Source of the DNA: Bradysia coprophila
Taxonomy: Eukaryota; Arthropoda; Insecta; Diptera; Sciaridae
Reading direction: 5' to 3'
NCBI RefSeq assembly: GCF_014529535.1
Contig: NW_023503423.1
Coordinates: 3,148,473-3,212,472 of the forward strand
Length of the DNA stretch: 64,000 nucleotides
A program made the translations under genes and the position numbers. Positions 21,831 through 34,265 of the stretch are shown here, in pieces (the stretch's first letter is position 1; each line of letters starts with the position of its first letter). The notes under the pieces were generated by a model. The model searched no databases. It was not told where the DNA came from and worked only from the letters and a program-made list of their open reading frames with translations.

Positions 21831-22143
21831 GAGCATAATGTTTGGGAACCAATTCTCAAAAGTTCACTAAAATTCCAAAAAAAATCCAATTTTTTTTTTG
21901 CTTGTTCATAGTTTTTAAAGGTTTTTGAACTTTTCCTGATCTTTTACGAGAATTTAATTATTAAAATGCAAAGAAAAGAAATTTTTTGTGAATTTTTGGG
22001 AATTAATTCCCAAAATTCCCAAAAATTCCCTAAATTCCCAAAAATTCCCTAAATTCCCAAAAATTTCCAAAAATTCCCAAAAATTCCCTAAAATCCCAAA
22101 AATTCTCAAAAACGATTACCAAATATTAGGCTCTGGCTGAAGT

Positions 22144-23732
22144 AGTGGCAAAAGCTGCTCTCAAAGTTTTGTCACTACTTCTCAGCCTTCTACCAAAAAT
22201 CGTTAAATAGTTGTAAAATTAGTTGCATATAGACGTATATTTAGCCTACAAGATAGCCTGCAGTGTTGTCAGATTTCGTTTTATTACAACTTAACTACTT
22301 CAGGGGTGGCAGCATTATTCGAATTCTATTTTTCTCGGAGAACGCATAAGAATGTCGATTGTCAAATCTTAGTTCCTACCTAAATGATACGGAGATCATC
22401 TCTGTAAATGTTTTGGTTTTGTTGCACAAGGAAACAAACGAATAATTTTGTACCTTCGAGTCATGCCCAGAGCTAACACATTCAAACAAAAGTCAAAAAT
22501 ATCTTCAAAATATGGCTGTGATTAATTCTTAACAATAATTAGAGTAAAAATGAAATTTAGAAAAAAAATTAGTTTAGGGAAAAAAAATGAAAACAAAAAC
22601 ACAAAAGCAATATACGACAAGACAGTTTAAGACGAAAGACATTGAAAACAAGAAAATCGATTTAAAATCCATAAAAAATATTTCAGATATCTTTTAGCGT
22701 GGCAAATGTTAGAAATGAATAATGAAATGCACAAGAAATATGATCCCCGTTGAAGAAAAATGAAGAAAAGAAAACCAAAAAAAAAAGTGTGAAAGACGCG
22801 AAAAAACCACTAATTGGATTATGTCCGTTCGCCGAACAATTTAATGCCAAAAATCAATTTCTTAAATCAATCCGTGCCACTTAATCTATGTTGTTCGTTT
22901 TGTTGTTCTTTTTTCTCTTTTGTTCTACTTTTCCGCGCAAAATTTTCTCTTTCTTTTTTAGAAAAATCGATGATGTTTCATATTTAGTAGTGTGTATTGT
23001 GTGTTTGAATTTTTTTTTTTCGTCGAAACTTTTACAATCTAAGAGCAGGGACAAGAAAAATACCAAAAAAAAATCATTAAAATAACAAAAATCAACGAAA
23101 TAATTTCCAACCAAAAAAAAAATCACAAACTCAAAAATCGTCAAAAAAATTATTAAAAAATCAAAAAAACCAACAAATAAAAACCAAAAAAAAATGCCTA
23201 GGTCCCCAATTATGCTCACAAATAATGTAAAACTCATAAATGTTTCGTTTTCGGTATGGATATGATTCTTTTTACATTCAATATGAAACATCAGTCGGTT
23301 CTATTTTTTGTGTATAACGAATTCAAAAAAGCGAAGTAATTAAAAAAAAAAAACGACAACCAAAAAAAAATATTAAATTTAAATCAAAAGTCTCGGAATA
23401 TCTCATGTTCAAGCAAGAAAATCTTGTAAAAAAATTTATTTATTTATTTGCATCATTCCATTCAAAAATTTAGTTTTGTTCATTTTGATATCTGATTCAG
23501 TTTTTTCGATTTATCTTTTTGATTATTTTTTTTCCCTTTTTGTAATTCCAAATTAAAGTCAAAATAAAAAATAAAAACTACTTAGTAGACCTACCGGGAA
23601 GAAAATTCAGTCAGAAATAAATATTTTTTGTTTTCAATGGAAGATTTGGCATTCAAAAAAAAGTGATTTCCATAAGTCCAACGATTCCAACGAGAGGCTT
23701 TGATCCACCATACACCTTAAATCTGTAGATCA
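22144..23732. other. AT-rich, A/T-homopolymer-rich intergenic DNA
   Basis: No gene. Long A and T runs (22560-23600). Open frames here are products of poly-A or poly-T and have no domain. Confidence 0.4.
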
Positions 23733-23878
23733 TCTTCAAAGTCGGTTGAAATGCCATCCACCTTAGGAAATGGCATCAACGTTAAAAAAAACGTCATACA
23801 AATGAATGAACGAACGAAACATTTAACGAAACTTAAGTGAGGTTACGTCGGAATACTTTCTTGAAGATGATCTATAAG
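23731..23878. mobile_element. TA-flanked MITE with GATCATCTTCAA ends, copy 1
   Basis: TAGATCATCTTCAAAG at the left and CTTGAAGATGATCTA at the right form TIRs with TA at each edge. The interior (GTTGAAATGCCATCCAC, CATACAAATGAATGAACGAAC, ACGAAACTTAAGTGAGGTTACGTC) is shared with the larger copy at 32767-34278. Confidence 0.75.
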
Positions 23879-24319
23879 TGTTTTAATGAAATTTTTCATT
23901 GACAATTTTCGGGTCATTTTCTTTTGAATGTCATCTAACAAACGGATGCCATGCCACATGGCATCCGTTCACTTTCGGAATTTTTAAGAATTATGGGCAA
24001 TACAAAAACTATTTTTAGGAATTCTAAAAAATTCGTTACAATCACTTAATTCGTAAATTCAGAAATTTACGAATTTTAAGTTATTTTTCGAGAATATTTT
24101 GGAACTTTTAAGAATTTAAATTCCTAAAAATAGGACTTGCGCCAAATTCAACTTTCCACTAAAAATTTTGTGTTTCAATTTTAAATCTCTGCAAATCAAT
24201 GAAATTACTTGCAATTCAATAGTAAGATGGAAAATGTTGTCATAAAAAGAGCCTCGCTCACGGCAAAGTATCTTTATGCAAAAAAAATGGTCTTAACCAT
24301 GCATTGGACACGACCATAT

Positions 24320-25084
24320 CCCGTATCTAAACAGCCTCGATGAAGCGGGTAACAGTGGCAGAGTCGTTTTGTCGTTGCGTCATATTGCGACAAAGTGGTT
24401 CAACGAAAAAGTGACAGTTGTGAAAATTCTAAATTAATTTTTTTTGTTTTGATGTGGTTGATTGTGATGATTTTTCGTTTTGTGTGTGAAAAAGTGTGCA
24501 AAGTTATGATTTTATTATATTAATAATTGATTAATAATGTGCCACCCGTGACAGTGTTCTCATAAATAATAAACTCGGTGTTAAATGTTTTCAAAAACGA
24601 AAAATTCCATGGCCAATGTTCTCGTTCTCATAAACATTAAAATTGGTTTTATGTGAATAGATCCAAAGAAATTGTTACGTTGAGATATGAACCTAGGAAA
24701 GCACTCCAACGACCTGATTCATTTCATATGATCCCGTCGGTCTAGATTCTAGATCTGAGATTTTTTCTGATTCAGTTTATGTGAAGAGATTTTCTCTGAT
24801 TAAATTCCTGTGATCAATCAATTAAAAGCCTCAACCCAACATGATTTTAATTAGACTTTCTTGTTTCAGGCCAGGTTTGATCTGTTGCGAGCATTAATTA
24901 TGAAAATATTTATTATTTCTTGTGTTCAATCAATTCAAATCGAATTCTTGAAAATTAACATTCAAAAATGTTGCGCTAAAAAAATCCAAATTTTACGACA
25001 GATCCACTTTGTCGCATTTTCTCATGTCGCATATTTCTGTCTCTGCCACTGTTACCCGCTTCATCGAGGCTGTTTACCCGTATC
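24320..25084. mobile_element. 749-bp TIR element with perfect 8-bp TSD
   Basis: The element 24328-25076 begins TAAACAGCCTCGATGAAGCG and ends with the inverted CGCTTCATCGAGGCTGTTTA. Its TIRs extend, imperfectly, for about 75 bp through CGGGTAACAGTGGCAGA. CCCGTATC flanks both sides (24320-24327, 25077-25084). No transposase is encoded. The 8-bp duplication suggests hAT. Confidence 0.8.
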
Positions 25085-25592
25085 CTCTTCACAGTGTAAA
25101 GGACGAAAATATGACGAAAACTAACACTTCAGTAAAATTAATTTATGGAAAAGCCGTCTCTTGATACACTTTTCGACTGTGTCTAGAAGACGATTTCGTG
25201 ACTGGTTTGAAGACGAATTTTTGTGCACTTTTTGGAACAATTGCCTCACGACACTTTGAAACGATTTGCAACCTATATCATATGCCATATTATTACACTA
25301 ACCGATGCGAAAAAAGCCCTGACGAAGATAGACTTAAGGTGTAGTGCATATCTGGGTCGTCACATATCCAGTCAAATGTCAAATCGATCCACATTGCTCC
25401 CAAAATGATGATTGAAATTTAAAAACAAATTTTTTATTGCAGACCCTGTCGTGCTAGACAACTCAAATTTTGGAATTTTTTTGTCTGGGGAGGGTACGAA
25501 AGTTTTAAATGGTTCATTTTATTGACAAGCGAAAAAAAGACTGCTCACAGTGGCGCAGCCAGTAAAAAATCGATCTTTTCAAAAAATAAATT

Positions 25593-25815
25593 TTACAATA
25601 AATGAAAGTCATCTACCCTATTAGCTCCTAATGTTCCCAAAATGCATGCCGCGTTCCCTATTTGAATGGCAATTGAAATTTTCTGTAATAAATAATCTGT
25701 TGAACGTGGTTCTCCTGAAGCAGCCTTCATGATTGATCCAAATTTTTGAACAAATTTCATTGTTTCTGGCCCCATACAACCTAAAGTTTCGAAAGCTAAC
25801 GGAGTGAACAAATAA
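25593..25815 (-). pseudogene. C-terminal relic of a reverse-transcriptase polyprotein
   Basis: About 70 residues read PLAFETLGCMGPE...FGSIMKAASGEPRST...ISIAIQIGNAACILGTLG. This ending, with an ETLG-GPE motif and an ISIAIQ-GNAA-GT motif, is one I know from the C-termini of many invertebrate non-LTR RT proteins. Upstream sequence is replaced by a palindrome (25816-25936), so only the tail remains. Confidence 0.6.
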
Positions 25816-25936
25816 TTTTGTATGCTTGCTAAGAGGACCGAAAGTAAAGCTGTCAATTCGCGGGGCGAAAGCTTTCGCTTTCGCCCCTTGAATTGACATT
25901 TCTTTAATTTCGGTCCACTTAGCAAGCATACAAAAC
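25816..25936. repeat. 121-bp palindrome with GC-rich centre
   Basis: TTTTGTATGCTTGCTAAG at the left is inverted as CTTAGCAAGCATACAAAA at the right. The core is GGGGCGAAAGC-TTT-CGCTTTCGCCCC. It abuts the RT relic directly. Confidence 0.75.
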
Positions 25937-26152
25937 TTAATACGTAACTCTTTCGGCCTACTCAATCGATACGTAAATAACTATTCTTTCAAATGTTTGT
26001 AATGATTATGTTTAAATCTTTCCGCCTTAATATGGTGAATCTGTTCATGATGAGTCTGAAATATTTCAAAAGGATTTTCAATAAAAAATTTACTTTTCGC
26101 AACAAGTGATGAAAAGTAGGACTTTGTGTTGCCTTTATTGCGAAAAACGTTG

Positions 26153-26278
26153 TATACAACTCGATGATAAATGCTTTTTTAGGCACACGATGTGTACTAT
26201 TGTCACACTCGGCCTACGGCCTCGAGTGACAATATTCACATCTAGTGCCTAAAAAAGCATTTATCACTCGGTTGTATA
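26153..26278. repeat. 126-bp palindrome with GC-rich centre
   Basis: TATACAAC...GATAAATGCTTTTTTAGGCAC is inverted as GTGCCTAAAAAAGCATTTATC...GTTGTATA, around a centre CACTCGGCCTACGGCCTCGAGTG. Confidence 0.75.
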
Positions 26279-29200
26279 AATAACTATTTCCATTTCATTC
26301 TTCATTTGGGACTTCATTTTGACATCGATTTGGATTTGCTATAATGTGTGACGGTCGAGATATTCCACCCTTTGTTAGAGCTGCAATATATTAAAAGTCG
26401 TAGAACAACTGTCCGTATGGGGTAGTATAATAATATGACATGCGGACCCGAAATACTGTGTAGCACTGGATGCTAAGTGAAAACAAGTCTTTGTCAACCA
26501 AAAATATTGGATTATTTGTAACATTGCTGGAATACAACAATTTTCATTTAAGTTTCATTGAATGGCATTATTAGCGTCGATTGTTTTGTCTTCTGTTTAT
26601 TTTTAGTATTATTACCAGGTTGTGAACCGAATATTGTGATCAAGTCAAATTTATTTATAAAATGGTGTATTAGGGACCATGTATGCTTTAAGCTCGGAAT
26701 AATATTCGAAATTGAAATTCGGAGAGAAATGGGAGATTGGGAGAGATTTTTTTTTTCTCCAAGAATTTCAATTTCGAATGTGAATGAGCTTTGCCATATT
26801 TATATACGCTAGCGATAAACGGATCTAAATTCCATTAATTAACAAATTTGGCTGGACAATTTTATGCAAATTATTGGTCCATTGTAAGATAGGAAATCGA
26901 TGATTCTGATGTACTGATGACGTTCATTTTATTATAGTTTCACTAAAATGAATTTAATTTGTCAAATTCCAAATGAATGAAACATCGCTAAATAATTTGC
27001 ATAGCTTAATTGGCCCAGTTAAATTGTCAACAACACACTAAATAAATCAATTGTAGTTCCATGACGTTCCTATTTTTTATATAATTTTAATTATAAACTC
27101 TCATAGCCGTAACACTAACAAAAATTGTATTTAAGCAAATCTACACTCGCCGAACAGTCCAATGCTACTTACATTTCTGATCTGGAAGTTGTGGATTGTA
27201 ATTGTTTGCACAAAAAATTTGTTTACCGAATGAAGATCTAGATTTTCGAAGATCTACATTTTCGACTTTTTATTAACATTATGGGGATTAGATTTTCAAT
27301 TTTAGTTGACATGTAAATGGAAACAGATCCACCAACTCCCAAATCAGAACACATGTTGCATTTTACTTTTCCGCTGGTGTACGGTGGTCGACTTTATGAC
27401 ACACCGTTCTCAATTCGTTCTCGTACTTGGATGCTTGACCTACTACAGAGGTCTGTTCCACTTAACGGTAAAAATGAATTTTGACAGGCCGAAAACATTA
27501 GACCATCCACAGAAGCTAGCATAACCGCAAATTCAACAAATTATTTTAACAAAACTTAAGGCTGTGTGTGGCTTCCTCTGTAGATAACGATTGACATTTT
27601 TAAGGGTCTTGGAACCTTGGGCACCTTAGAATATTTCTTATCGAATTGTAGTGCTTTTTGTTTCTACTTTAGATCGCCACAGAACATGGTCTACTGTAGC
27701 AGACTCCGAACAAATTTCTTTTAAAAAATTTCGCTTGAGAATGTGTTGGTATGATAGGAATGGAGATATCTTTCGTTCACTCTGATCAACACGTTCTAAT
27801 GAGAAAATTCTCCGAATTTTCAATGGATCGGAAAATTTTGAAACAAATTTGGATGGATTCTTCAACCTTAGACAATATTTTGTGGTGCTCTAAACTAGAA
27901 AAAAATAATACCAAAAATCGATAAGGAGAATACATCCTGGTCCTACTGTACCCACAGGCTAAAGGTAAATTATCTCCAGAACGGAATTGAGATCGGCTTT
28001 CTGTGTAAGTCTTCAATTGTATATCGACAAGTTAATTTTAAGTAAAGAGAAAGAAAAACCCAAGTGTTCACTACTCAACGACCTTTCCTAATTATATAAA
28101 TTAACAAAAACGGGAAAATGACGTATGGTGAAAACGTGTCGTTGGTATTATTGAATTAGTAATGTAAACTCACCAAAAAAAAAACTAAAATTAAAAAAGA
28201 AAAGAAATGTGAAATTAGTTTAAGAATAAAGTCTAGCTGTGTAAGAAATGATAACATGAGATTAGTGATGACGCAAAAATGGTTCTAGAAAAATTACAAT
28301 AAAATATTTTCGTAAACAAAAACATAGAAATTTGTACATAGAGACGTTATGATTCCACAGTTTTTAGTTTCGAATCTCGATCTCACGATACACACAGAAA
28401 AAAAAAATCGACGAGATACTGTTATTGATTGAAAAAGACGAAAAATAAAATTTATAGAAAATGAAGAAGAAAGGATTTCTAGAGTGGAACTTATGTGTAT
28501 AAAATACTGTGCTTGTGCCATATTTTGAAATGATTTTTTCAAATTTAAATTTATTAATTCTGGAAATATATATAACGGAAACAAAACCTATTGTTGTAAG
28601 TTGTAAATATAATTATTTATTTTACAAAAACATTCCGTTGTTAATGTGAAGGAAAAGGCTGTCTCTCTTTTTATTATTTTTTTAGTAAAAAATTTAAATG
28701 TTATTTTCGTGAAATTTTATTAAAAAAACATTTTTTTTTTGAAAAACGTAAAAAACGTGTTTCATTCTCGAGTTATATCGTTGGAATAGACACAAAAAAC
28801 AGACCCGTAAGAAGGATGCATACAATAGCTAGCTAGTCTATATAAGTGCTTTTTGCGTAAAAACACCGATGTGCGTACATAGGACGAGTAGAAAGCCTCC
28901 ACATGCAGTGCGTCGTGCTATGATCTAGTCGGAATATTTTGACATCACGATATGCGAAGTTAATATATATGACTACTAGCACTGTCACCCTGGCTTCACC
29001 CCACTGACAATGGACATGGATTCATGGTAAAAATAATCCGATTTGAAAAACGTCTTGGCCAAAAATGAGTCACTGAGTCCGACGATTCTATGATGGAACC
29101 AACCTATTACCAATCCCAATCCCATTAACAATCCCGAAAGCACCGAAAGTATCCCAAAAAATTTTGCAAGTCCCTTAAATTCCTCAAATTATAGAACTGG

Positions 29201-29292
29201 AAAGATAGTAGCCACATTCCAATTACAGGTTTTGTTAGTAAGATGTTGATGTGAAATGACCCTTGTTAGAATTGAGAGAATTGAACTACTTA
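26279..29292. other. AT-rich intergenic DNA without recognised genes
   Basis: I see no coding region, RNA gene or clear repeat. Low-complexity A/T runs lie at 28160-28760. Confidence 0.35.
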
Positions 29293-29515
29293 CAGTCAGC
29301 GGCAGTGAAATTTCAGGTTGAATTTACATCAGCTGTTTTTTAACTGATCCAACCAAAACTATTTATACCTAGGTTTATGCGGTTGAAGTTGCTACAGGCA
29401 TGCGAGTGGTAGTGGTAAAACCGTACGAAGACGTATAAACAGTTTTGTGCGTATGTGCGGATCACCTGAAAAACAGCTGAGGCAAGTTCAAACTGAAATT
29501 TCACTGCCTCTGACA
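29293..29515. mobile_element. Second, diverged copy of the CAGTC Tc1/mariner-like MITE
   Basis: CAGTCAGCGGCAGTGAAATTTCAG and the inverted CTGAAATTTCACTGCCTCTGAC frame an interior with CATCAGCTGTTTTTTAACTGATCC, TTTATACC and AAAACAGCTGA, as in 4074-4293. Confidence 0.65.
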
Positions 29516-31436
29516 GTGTTTAATACAAGATATTATTTTTGAAAAATTTGTTTGTTTTTTTTTTTTAATTGAGAGACTATGCTCAGAAACCAGAATAACA
29601 TCATCATCAAAATGACCTTTCACAATTTTCCGTCCAGGGTTAATTTCAGTACAGCGATTTCGGAAGCAGAAAATGTTTAGCCTTGGAAATGTCAACAGGC
29701 CAAGCTGCAGGGATTCCACGGAGAATTAAAAATAAAAAAGTGACGAAAATATTTGCTAAAAATAGTTGATTTTCTGATGAAAAAGTTGGTGAAAAAGTGA
29801 GTTTTTAGGAACATTGGACCCTGTTTTACGCGAGGTGAGACGTTATTCCATGAGTAAGTTTCTTGGGTTTGAAGCCACAAATCATTAGAAACGCATATAA
29901 CTAAAAATAAAATGACTAATCCAAATAGTTTTTAGAAAATTAGCAAAATATTTTCATGTGAAGGAAAAACTACACCGAATGAACTTTACATATTTTTATC
30001 AAAAGTAGGAAGCAAGGATCCGTCCAACTCACACTAATGCTTACACATTAAGACTTACAAAAATTTGAAGCAGAAAGCTCCGTTACTTCAAGGCTGCAAA
30101 TTTACGTTGAAGATAAATCGGTAGCTAGACTGCTTAACAGTGCTATAACAGTACCAAAATAAATAGTAGGTAAAAATTTCTGGCCAATATTAGCAGAAAA
30201 ATTATTTGCTTTACGGGAGAAGTTAGGTCGACGGATTTTTGTTTCAATGTTTAAATAAACAGTTAAAAAATTTTAATGCAATTTTTACGTGTCAGGAACT
30301 TTTTAAGGATCATTCCTCTCGGATGGGTTTTTTCTGTAATTATTTTTGTTTCAATTCAATTCAATGAAGTTAGCACGCTTTCAAAGCACTTTGGGACGCT
30401 GACTGCAAACTACAGCCTTCAATTACTAGAGGTGACCTCTAAGAGGTCGATATATACTGAAGACTCAGGTCCTTTAGGTTAAGAAGAAGTATTGCGCAAA
30501 TGACTTGGGGTGGAACATATACGTTATAAGTCAGCTTGGAAGATATAAGTCAGTAAATATTTAAAAATCTAAAATATTTTTTAAACTCTTGATTTTGTGC
30601 AGTGCCTGAACTCCTAATTTAATATTCATTTGAGTTTTGTCAAACTTTCTTCAGTCTGACAAGATCTAGAAGATTGTATCGATTTTTAGTCAACCAGAAA
30701 CTTGACCTGACGGGTTTGACGTCAGTTTATTTTTCCTAGACCTATAGAGACTTGAAATTTCAGGTCGAACTACGTTTGAGCCGATCTTCTTCAGAGCTTT
30801 TGATAAACAATTTTCGAAGGGTGCAAATTCTTAGTAGACTTACTTATACGTTCATCTCATATCTCAACTAAACTGTACAAACATAAGAAGTGGATCAGAT
30901 CATCATTTTAATAGATTGGAGGCCGACGCAAAGTTTCTGTGTACTCTAGAGAAAGCTCTGGTATATTGTTATTGTAAGGTACTAAACAGTAGAAAAAAGG
31001 AAGGTTTCAAGCGCCGCAGGCGAAATTTTAGATTTCCATCTATTTCCATTGATTTTAAAAAAAGTGAGTGGAAGGTCTAAAAATAGTTGCAAAAAATGAG
31101 AAATCGAGCGAATAGTTCCTCACTTTTTCAGATGTTGAAAATAGTTGGAAAAAGTGAAAAAAAAGTGAGTGCGTGGAATTCCTGAAGCTGTAAGAAGTGT
31201 AAGAAGTGTTACATGATATGATAAGCCCTTTATTTGAATAAAAGAATTTTGATTCGAGTATTTTGCGTCGAAAGTTTCAAACTCGTAGCTTCAGAATTAC
31301 ATGAAAAGACTTAGACGTCCTTTCCCCACTCATGAGTTACGTATTTTATGAACGACATCTCATCAATTTGTTTGGTCTTTTATCTTCTAGTAAAGGAACC
31401 TTTTGTGGACGCTTCGTCAGTCAGCCAATGCTGTGA
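29516..31436. other. Intergenic DNA without recognised genes
   Basis: Nothing supported beyond short random frames. Confidence 0.3.
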
Positions 31437-31521
31437 TTACACTGGAAACGCTCTAGTTTTATGTTCAAAAATTATCTTTAATCTTCCGGAGTAACCAAAA
31501 AGTGATTTCAATTTTAAATGT

Positions 31522-32549
31522 TTAGATATCGTTATCGCTGTCATCATCACGCTTCGATTCAACGCCAGCAGTGTACGCCTTCTTGTACCATTCGTCGGGC
31601 ACGATTTGATGCTGTCCATCGGACAATTCACACACCCAGCTCAGTTCCATTTTAAACAATTTATCTTTCAACTCGTCGTGCACTTGATAGATGCTGTAAA
31701 TTGAACGGGAAAATTTAGCCAAAACAAATACGCAGACGGGAACGGGGTTCAACAATTTACATTTTTCCCGCTTGGGTTATCAGCTCCTCAATATCCATAT
31801 CGGCGAGCTTAAGTTTCTCGATTTCGGTTTTGGCTGCCTGCTTTGCTTTACCGGTGGCACAGCCGCTGTAACCCTGTTTTACAACAAAAATATTTTGTTG
31901 ATTCGGTCATTCCAACGACTCCCTACAAACATTCTCGAACTTACGTATGACGATCCGGATGGTTCGATCATGTACATTTGCGGACCAGTTTCTGGTGAAT
32001 ATGACGCAAGAATGATACTAACACCGAACGGTCTCACTGCACTGTACAAGGTGTATGCATGGATGAAACTGGAAATTCGGTCATTCAGAACTTTGATGGG
32101 AATAGGTCGGTCAAATTGTTGCTTGTAGTTGATTGCTTCCTTGCGAGCTGTTTCGACAATTTGCCTTCCATCGGCCAATAAACCAGCTATGGCCTTCGGA
32201 ACGAAACGGATGTTAATTCATAGAATGCTACAACAGTCGCTACAGATTCCATGACTTACGATTCCAATGTGTTTGTCAATGGAATAGATACGCGATCCGG
32301 AATCCTCTTCGTATAATGGACTTCGAACGATCTTTTCGACGGCCAACACAACGCCATTCTTACCACGAAGACCAATCAAAGTTCCACTTTGTTCAACCGC
32401 TTTTCCGGCATAATCAATCTGAAATACGCGACCGTCCGGACTGAATTGAGACGCAGACAGATCGTACTGGAAACGAAAATTATTGAATTATTTCACACCG
32501 CCATGAAATGCTTGCAATTTGTCCTTACTCCTGTTCCGATTGAACTCAT
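31522..32549 (-). CDS. Prosalpha7: 20S proteasome subunit alpha-3 (PSMA3/Prosalpha7), complete, 5 exons
   Basis: This is a structural alpha-ring subunit of the 20S proteasome. Exons on the minus strand: 32549-32529, 32466-32260, 32193-31945, 31873-31761, 31693-31522. They give 762 nt and 253 aa (human PSMA3 is 255), with GT-AG introns of 62-71 nt in register. The N-terminus [27 protein letters not shown] is the proteasome alpha signature. The body keeps GLRGKNGVVLAVEK, HAYTLYSAVRPFG, YMIEPSG, GKAKQAAKTEIEKL, YQVHDELKDK and MELSWVCEL. The C-terminus is acidic (DDDSDNDI), as in alpha-3. The first exon encodes only seven residues. Nothing suggests loss of function. Confidence 0.95.
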
Positions 32550-32851
32550 TTTTGCGGAGAATTACTAGCACTGTAACTTAAATTGCTTGCCGAAAACTTA
32601 ATTCGAGAGAATGAAACAGCACAAAATTGTTAGGTTACGTTGAACTGTCAAACATGTATACAAGACACATAAAATGCGACCCAGCAGATATGGAATAAAA
32701 TCGCGGAAAACAAATGAGAGGGACGAGTGCGACGAGTGGATCGAGGCCACCCCAATCAAAAATTGTCTAATAGATCATCTTCATATCAAGGCCGTTTGAA
32801 ACAATGAACGTCAACACAAGGTATGGTTGAATGTCAAACTTTGTATGGAGC

Positions 32852-32931
32852 GGAGGACATAGCGATTTCATATAAACCAACTCACCTCTCATGAGAGGTG
32901 AGTTTGTTTGTATGAAATCGCTATGTCCTCC
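32852..32931. repeat. 80-bp near-perfect palindrome
   Basis: GGAGGACATAGCGATTTCAT is exactly inverted at the right end, centred on CTCATGAG. A four-base bulge-like difference occurs near TATAAACC/GTTTGTTTG. Confidence 0.75.
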
Positions 32932-33071
32932 GGTTTGTATGAACAGACCATACCTGGATTAAACTTTCATTGGTTTGAAATGCCATTCACGTCAAGTCAC
33001 GAAATGCCATCCACGATAAAAAATGCCATACAAATGAATGAATGAACGAAACTTAAGTGAGGGTACGTCTG

Positions 33072-34265
33072 AAACTACCGTATCTCATTTTTGTCCTATT
33101 CTTCGACGACGTGACGAAAGTGATCAAACAATCAAAATGTCTACTGTACGCTGACGATTTGAAAATTTTCAATAAAGTGCGAACTGTGTTGGACTGTTCA
33201 GCAATACAGCGTGATCTGGACGAAATCGCATTGTGGTTCAAACGAAATGGACTAGCGGTCAGCATCAACAAATGTAACTCGATTTCATTCCACCGCAACA
33301 AACATCCCATCCATTACAATTACAACATCGAAGGAAATGATCTGACCAGGGTATTCGAGATTCGTGACTTGGGCGTGTTATTGTTATTGGACACAAAGTT
33401 GAATTTTCCATCCCATGTGGAATACGTAACCGGTAAAGCATATGCATTGCTCGGATTCATCAAAAGAATATGCCACGATTTCCGCTCCGTTAAAGCTCTG
33501 AAAAGTATTTATTGTGCACATGTACGATCACACCTCGAGTACGCTTTCCATGTATGGCAACCGCATTGCGTAACGAAAATATCCAGCATTGAGAAATTCG
33601 TTTTGTATGCGTTGAGACGCACAGTAAAACGAGATGGGAACTTCAGATTGCCACCGTACAACTATCGATGTATGACAATTGGAATCGAGACACTGGCAAG
33701 GAGGAGGATCAACTTGAGTGCATTTTTCATTCACGATGTACTGTCTGAGCGCATCGACGCACCTGAACTGAGTTCGCATGTAATCATTCACCGTCCTAAT
33801 CGATTGCTTCGTGCCACTGAATTCCCACACATTAACCGACACCGAACCGATTATGTAATGTACGAACCGCTCAACCACTTGTGTATGATATTCAACCACT
33901 TTGCACAACTCTACGACCGTTCCATGACCAGAAATGCATTCCGTGATAAGGTACGTTTCACGCTAGTACCAGACGACATTTCGTTCGTACGCTTTGAACA
34001 ATGAGCATTGATAAACGTATATTTTGTTTCTTATTTATTTCTTTCTCTTTCTTTTCTTTTGAATCATTTGTTTTGTTCTTTTTTTTGGTCTTTTTATTTT
34101 CTAATTTGAACAATTTAACTCTTTTTTTCAGACTGGGTTCGATTGGAGCCTTAACTTTTGTTTTTTTGTTTTTCTCATTTCGTACTTCTATGTTTCTATC
34201 TACCTCTATCTCTACCATAATTATCAGTAAGCTGTATTGCCGTTGATAAAAATAAATAAATAAAT
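33072..34265 (+). mobile_element. 5'-truncated jockey-like non-LTR retrotransposon
   Basis: An uninterrupted frame to TGA 34002-34004 encodes the RT palm and thumb. It has LIFVLFFDDV, the catalytic LLYADDLKIF (YADD), DLGVLLLLDTKLNF, LGFIKRICHDFRSVKALKSIYCAHVRSHLEYAFHVW and a tail with LPPYNYRC. The N-terminal endonuclease and most of the fingers are missing, the usual 5' truncation. The 3' UTR is T-rich and ends in an AAATAAATAAATAAA tail (34250-34265), typical of jockey/CR1-type target-primed insertion. Part of the host MITE next to the tail (about 10 bp) is missing. Confidence 0.85.

Larger units (their letters stand above)
20519..22143. mobile_element. hAT-like element (1.6 kb shell) with 8-bp TSD and nested fold-backs
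   Basis: The ends are CAGAGCCCTAATATTTGGG at 20527 and CCAAATATTAGGCTCTG ending at 22135, flanked by the perfect direct repeat GCTGAAGT (20519-20526, 22136-22143). Both ends continue into arrays of AAATTCCC-type units (20550-20670 and 22000-22110), so the original MITE was built of short tandem repeats. Related elements are 3780-4026 and 61689-61941. The centre is foreign DNA (about 20726-21830). Confidence 0.85.

Noticed and set aside
22881..23291. 136-codon Phe/Ile-rich frame
   Set aside because: Product of poly-A/poly-T low complexity.
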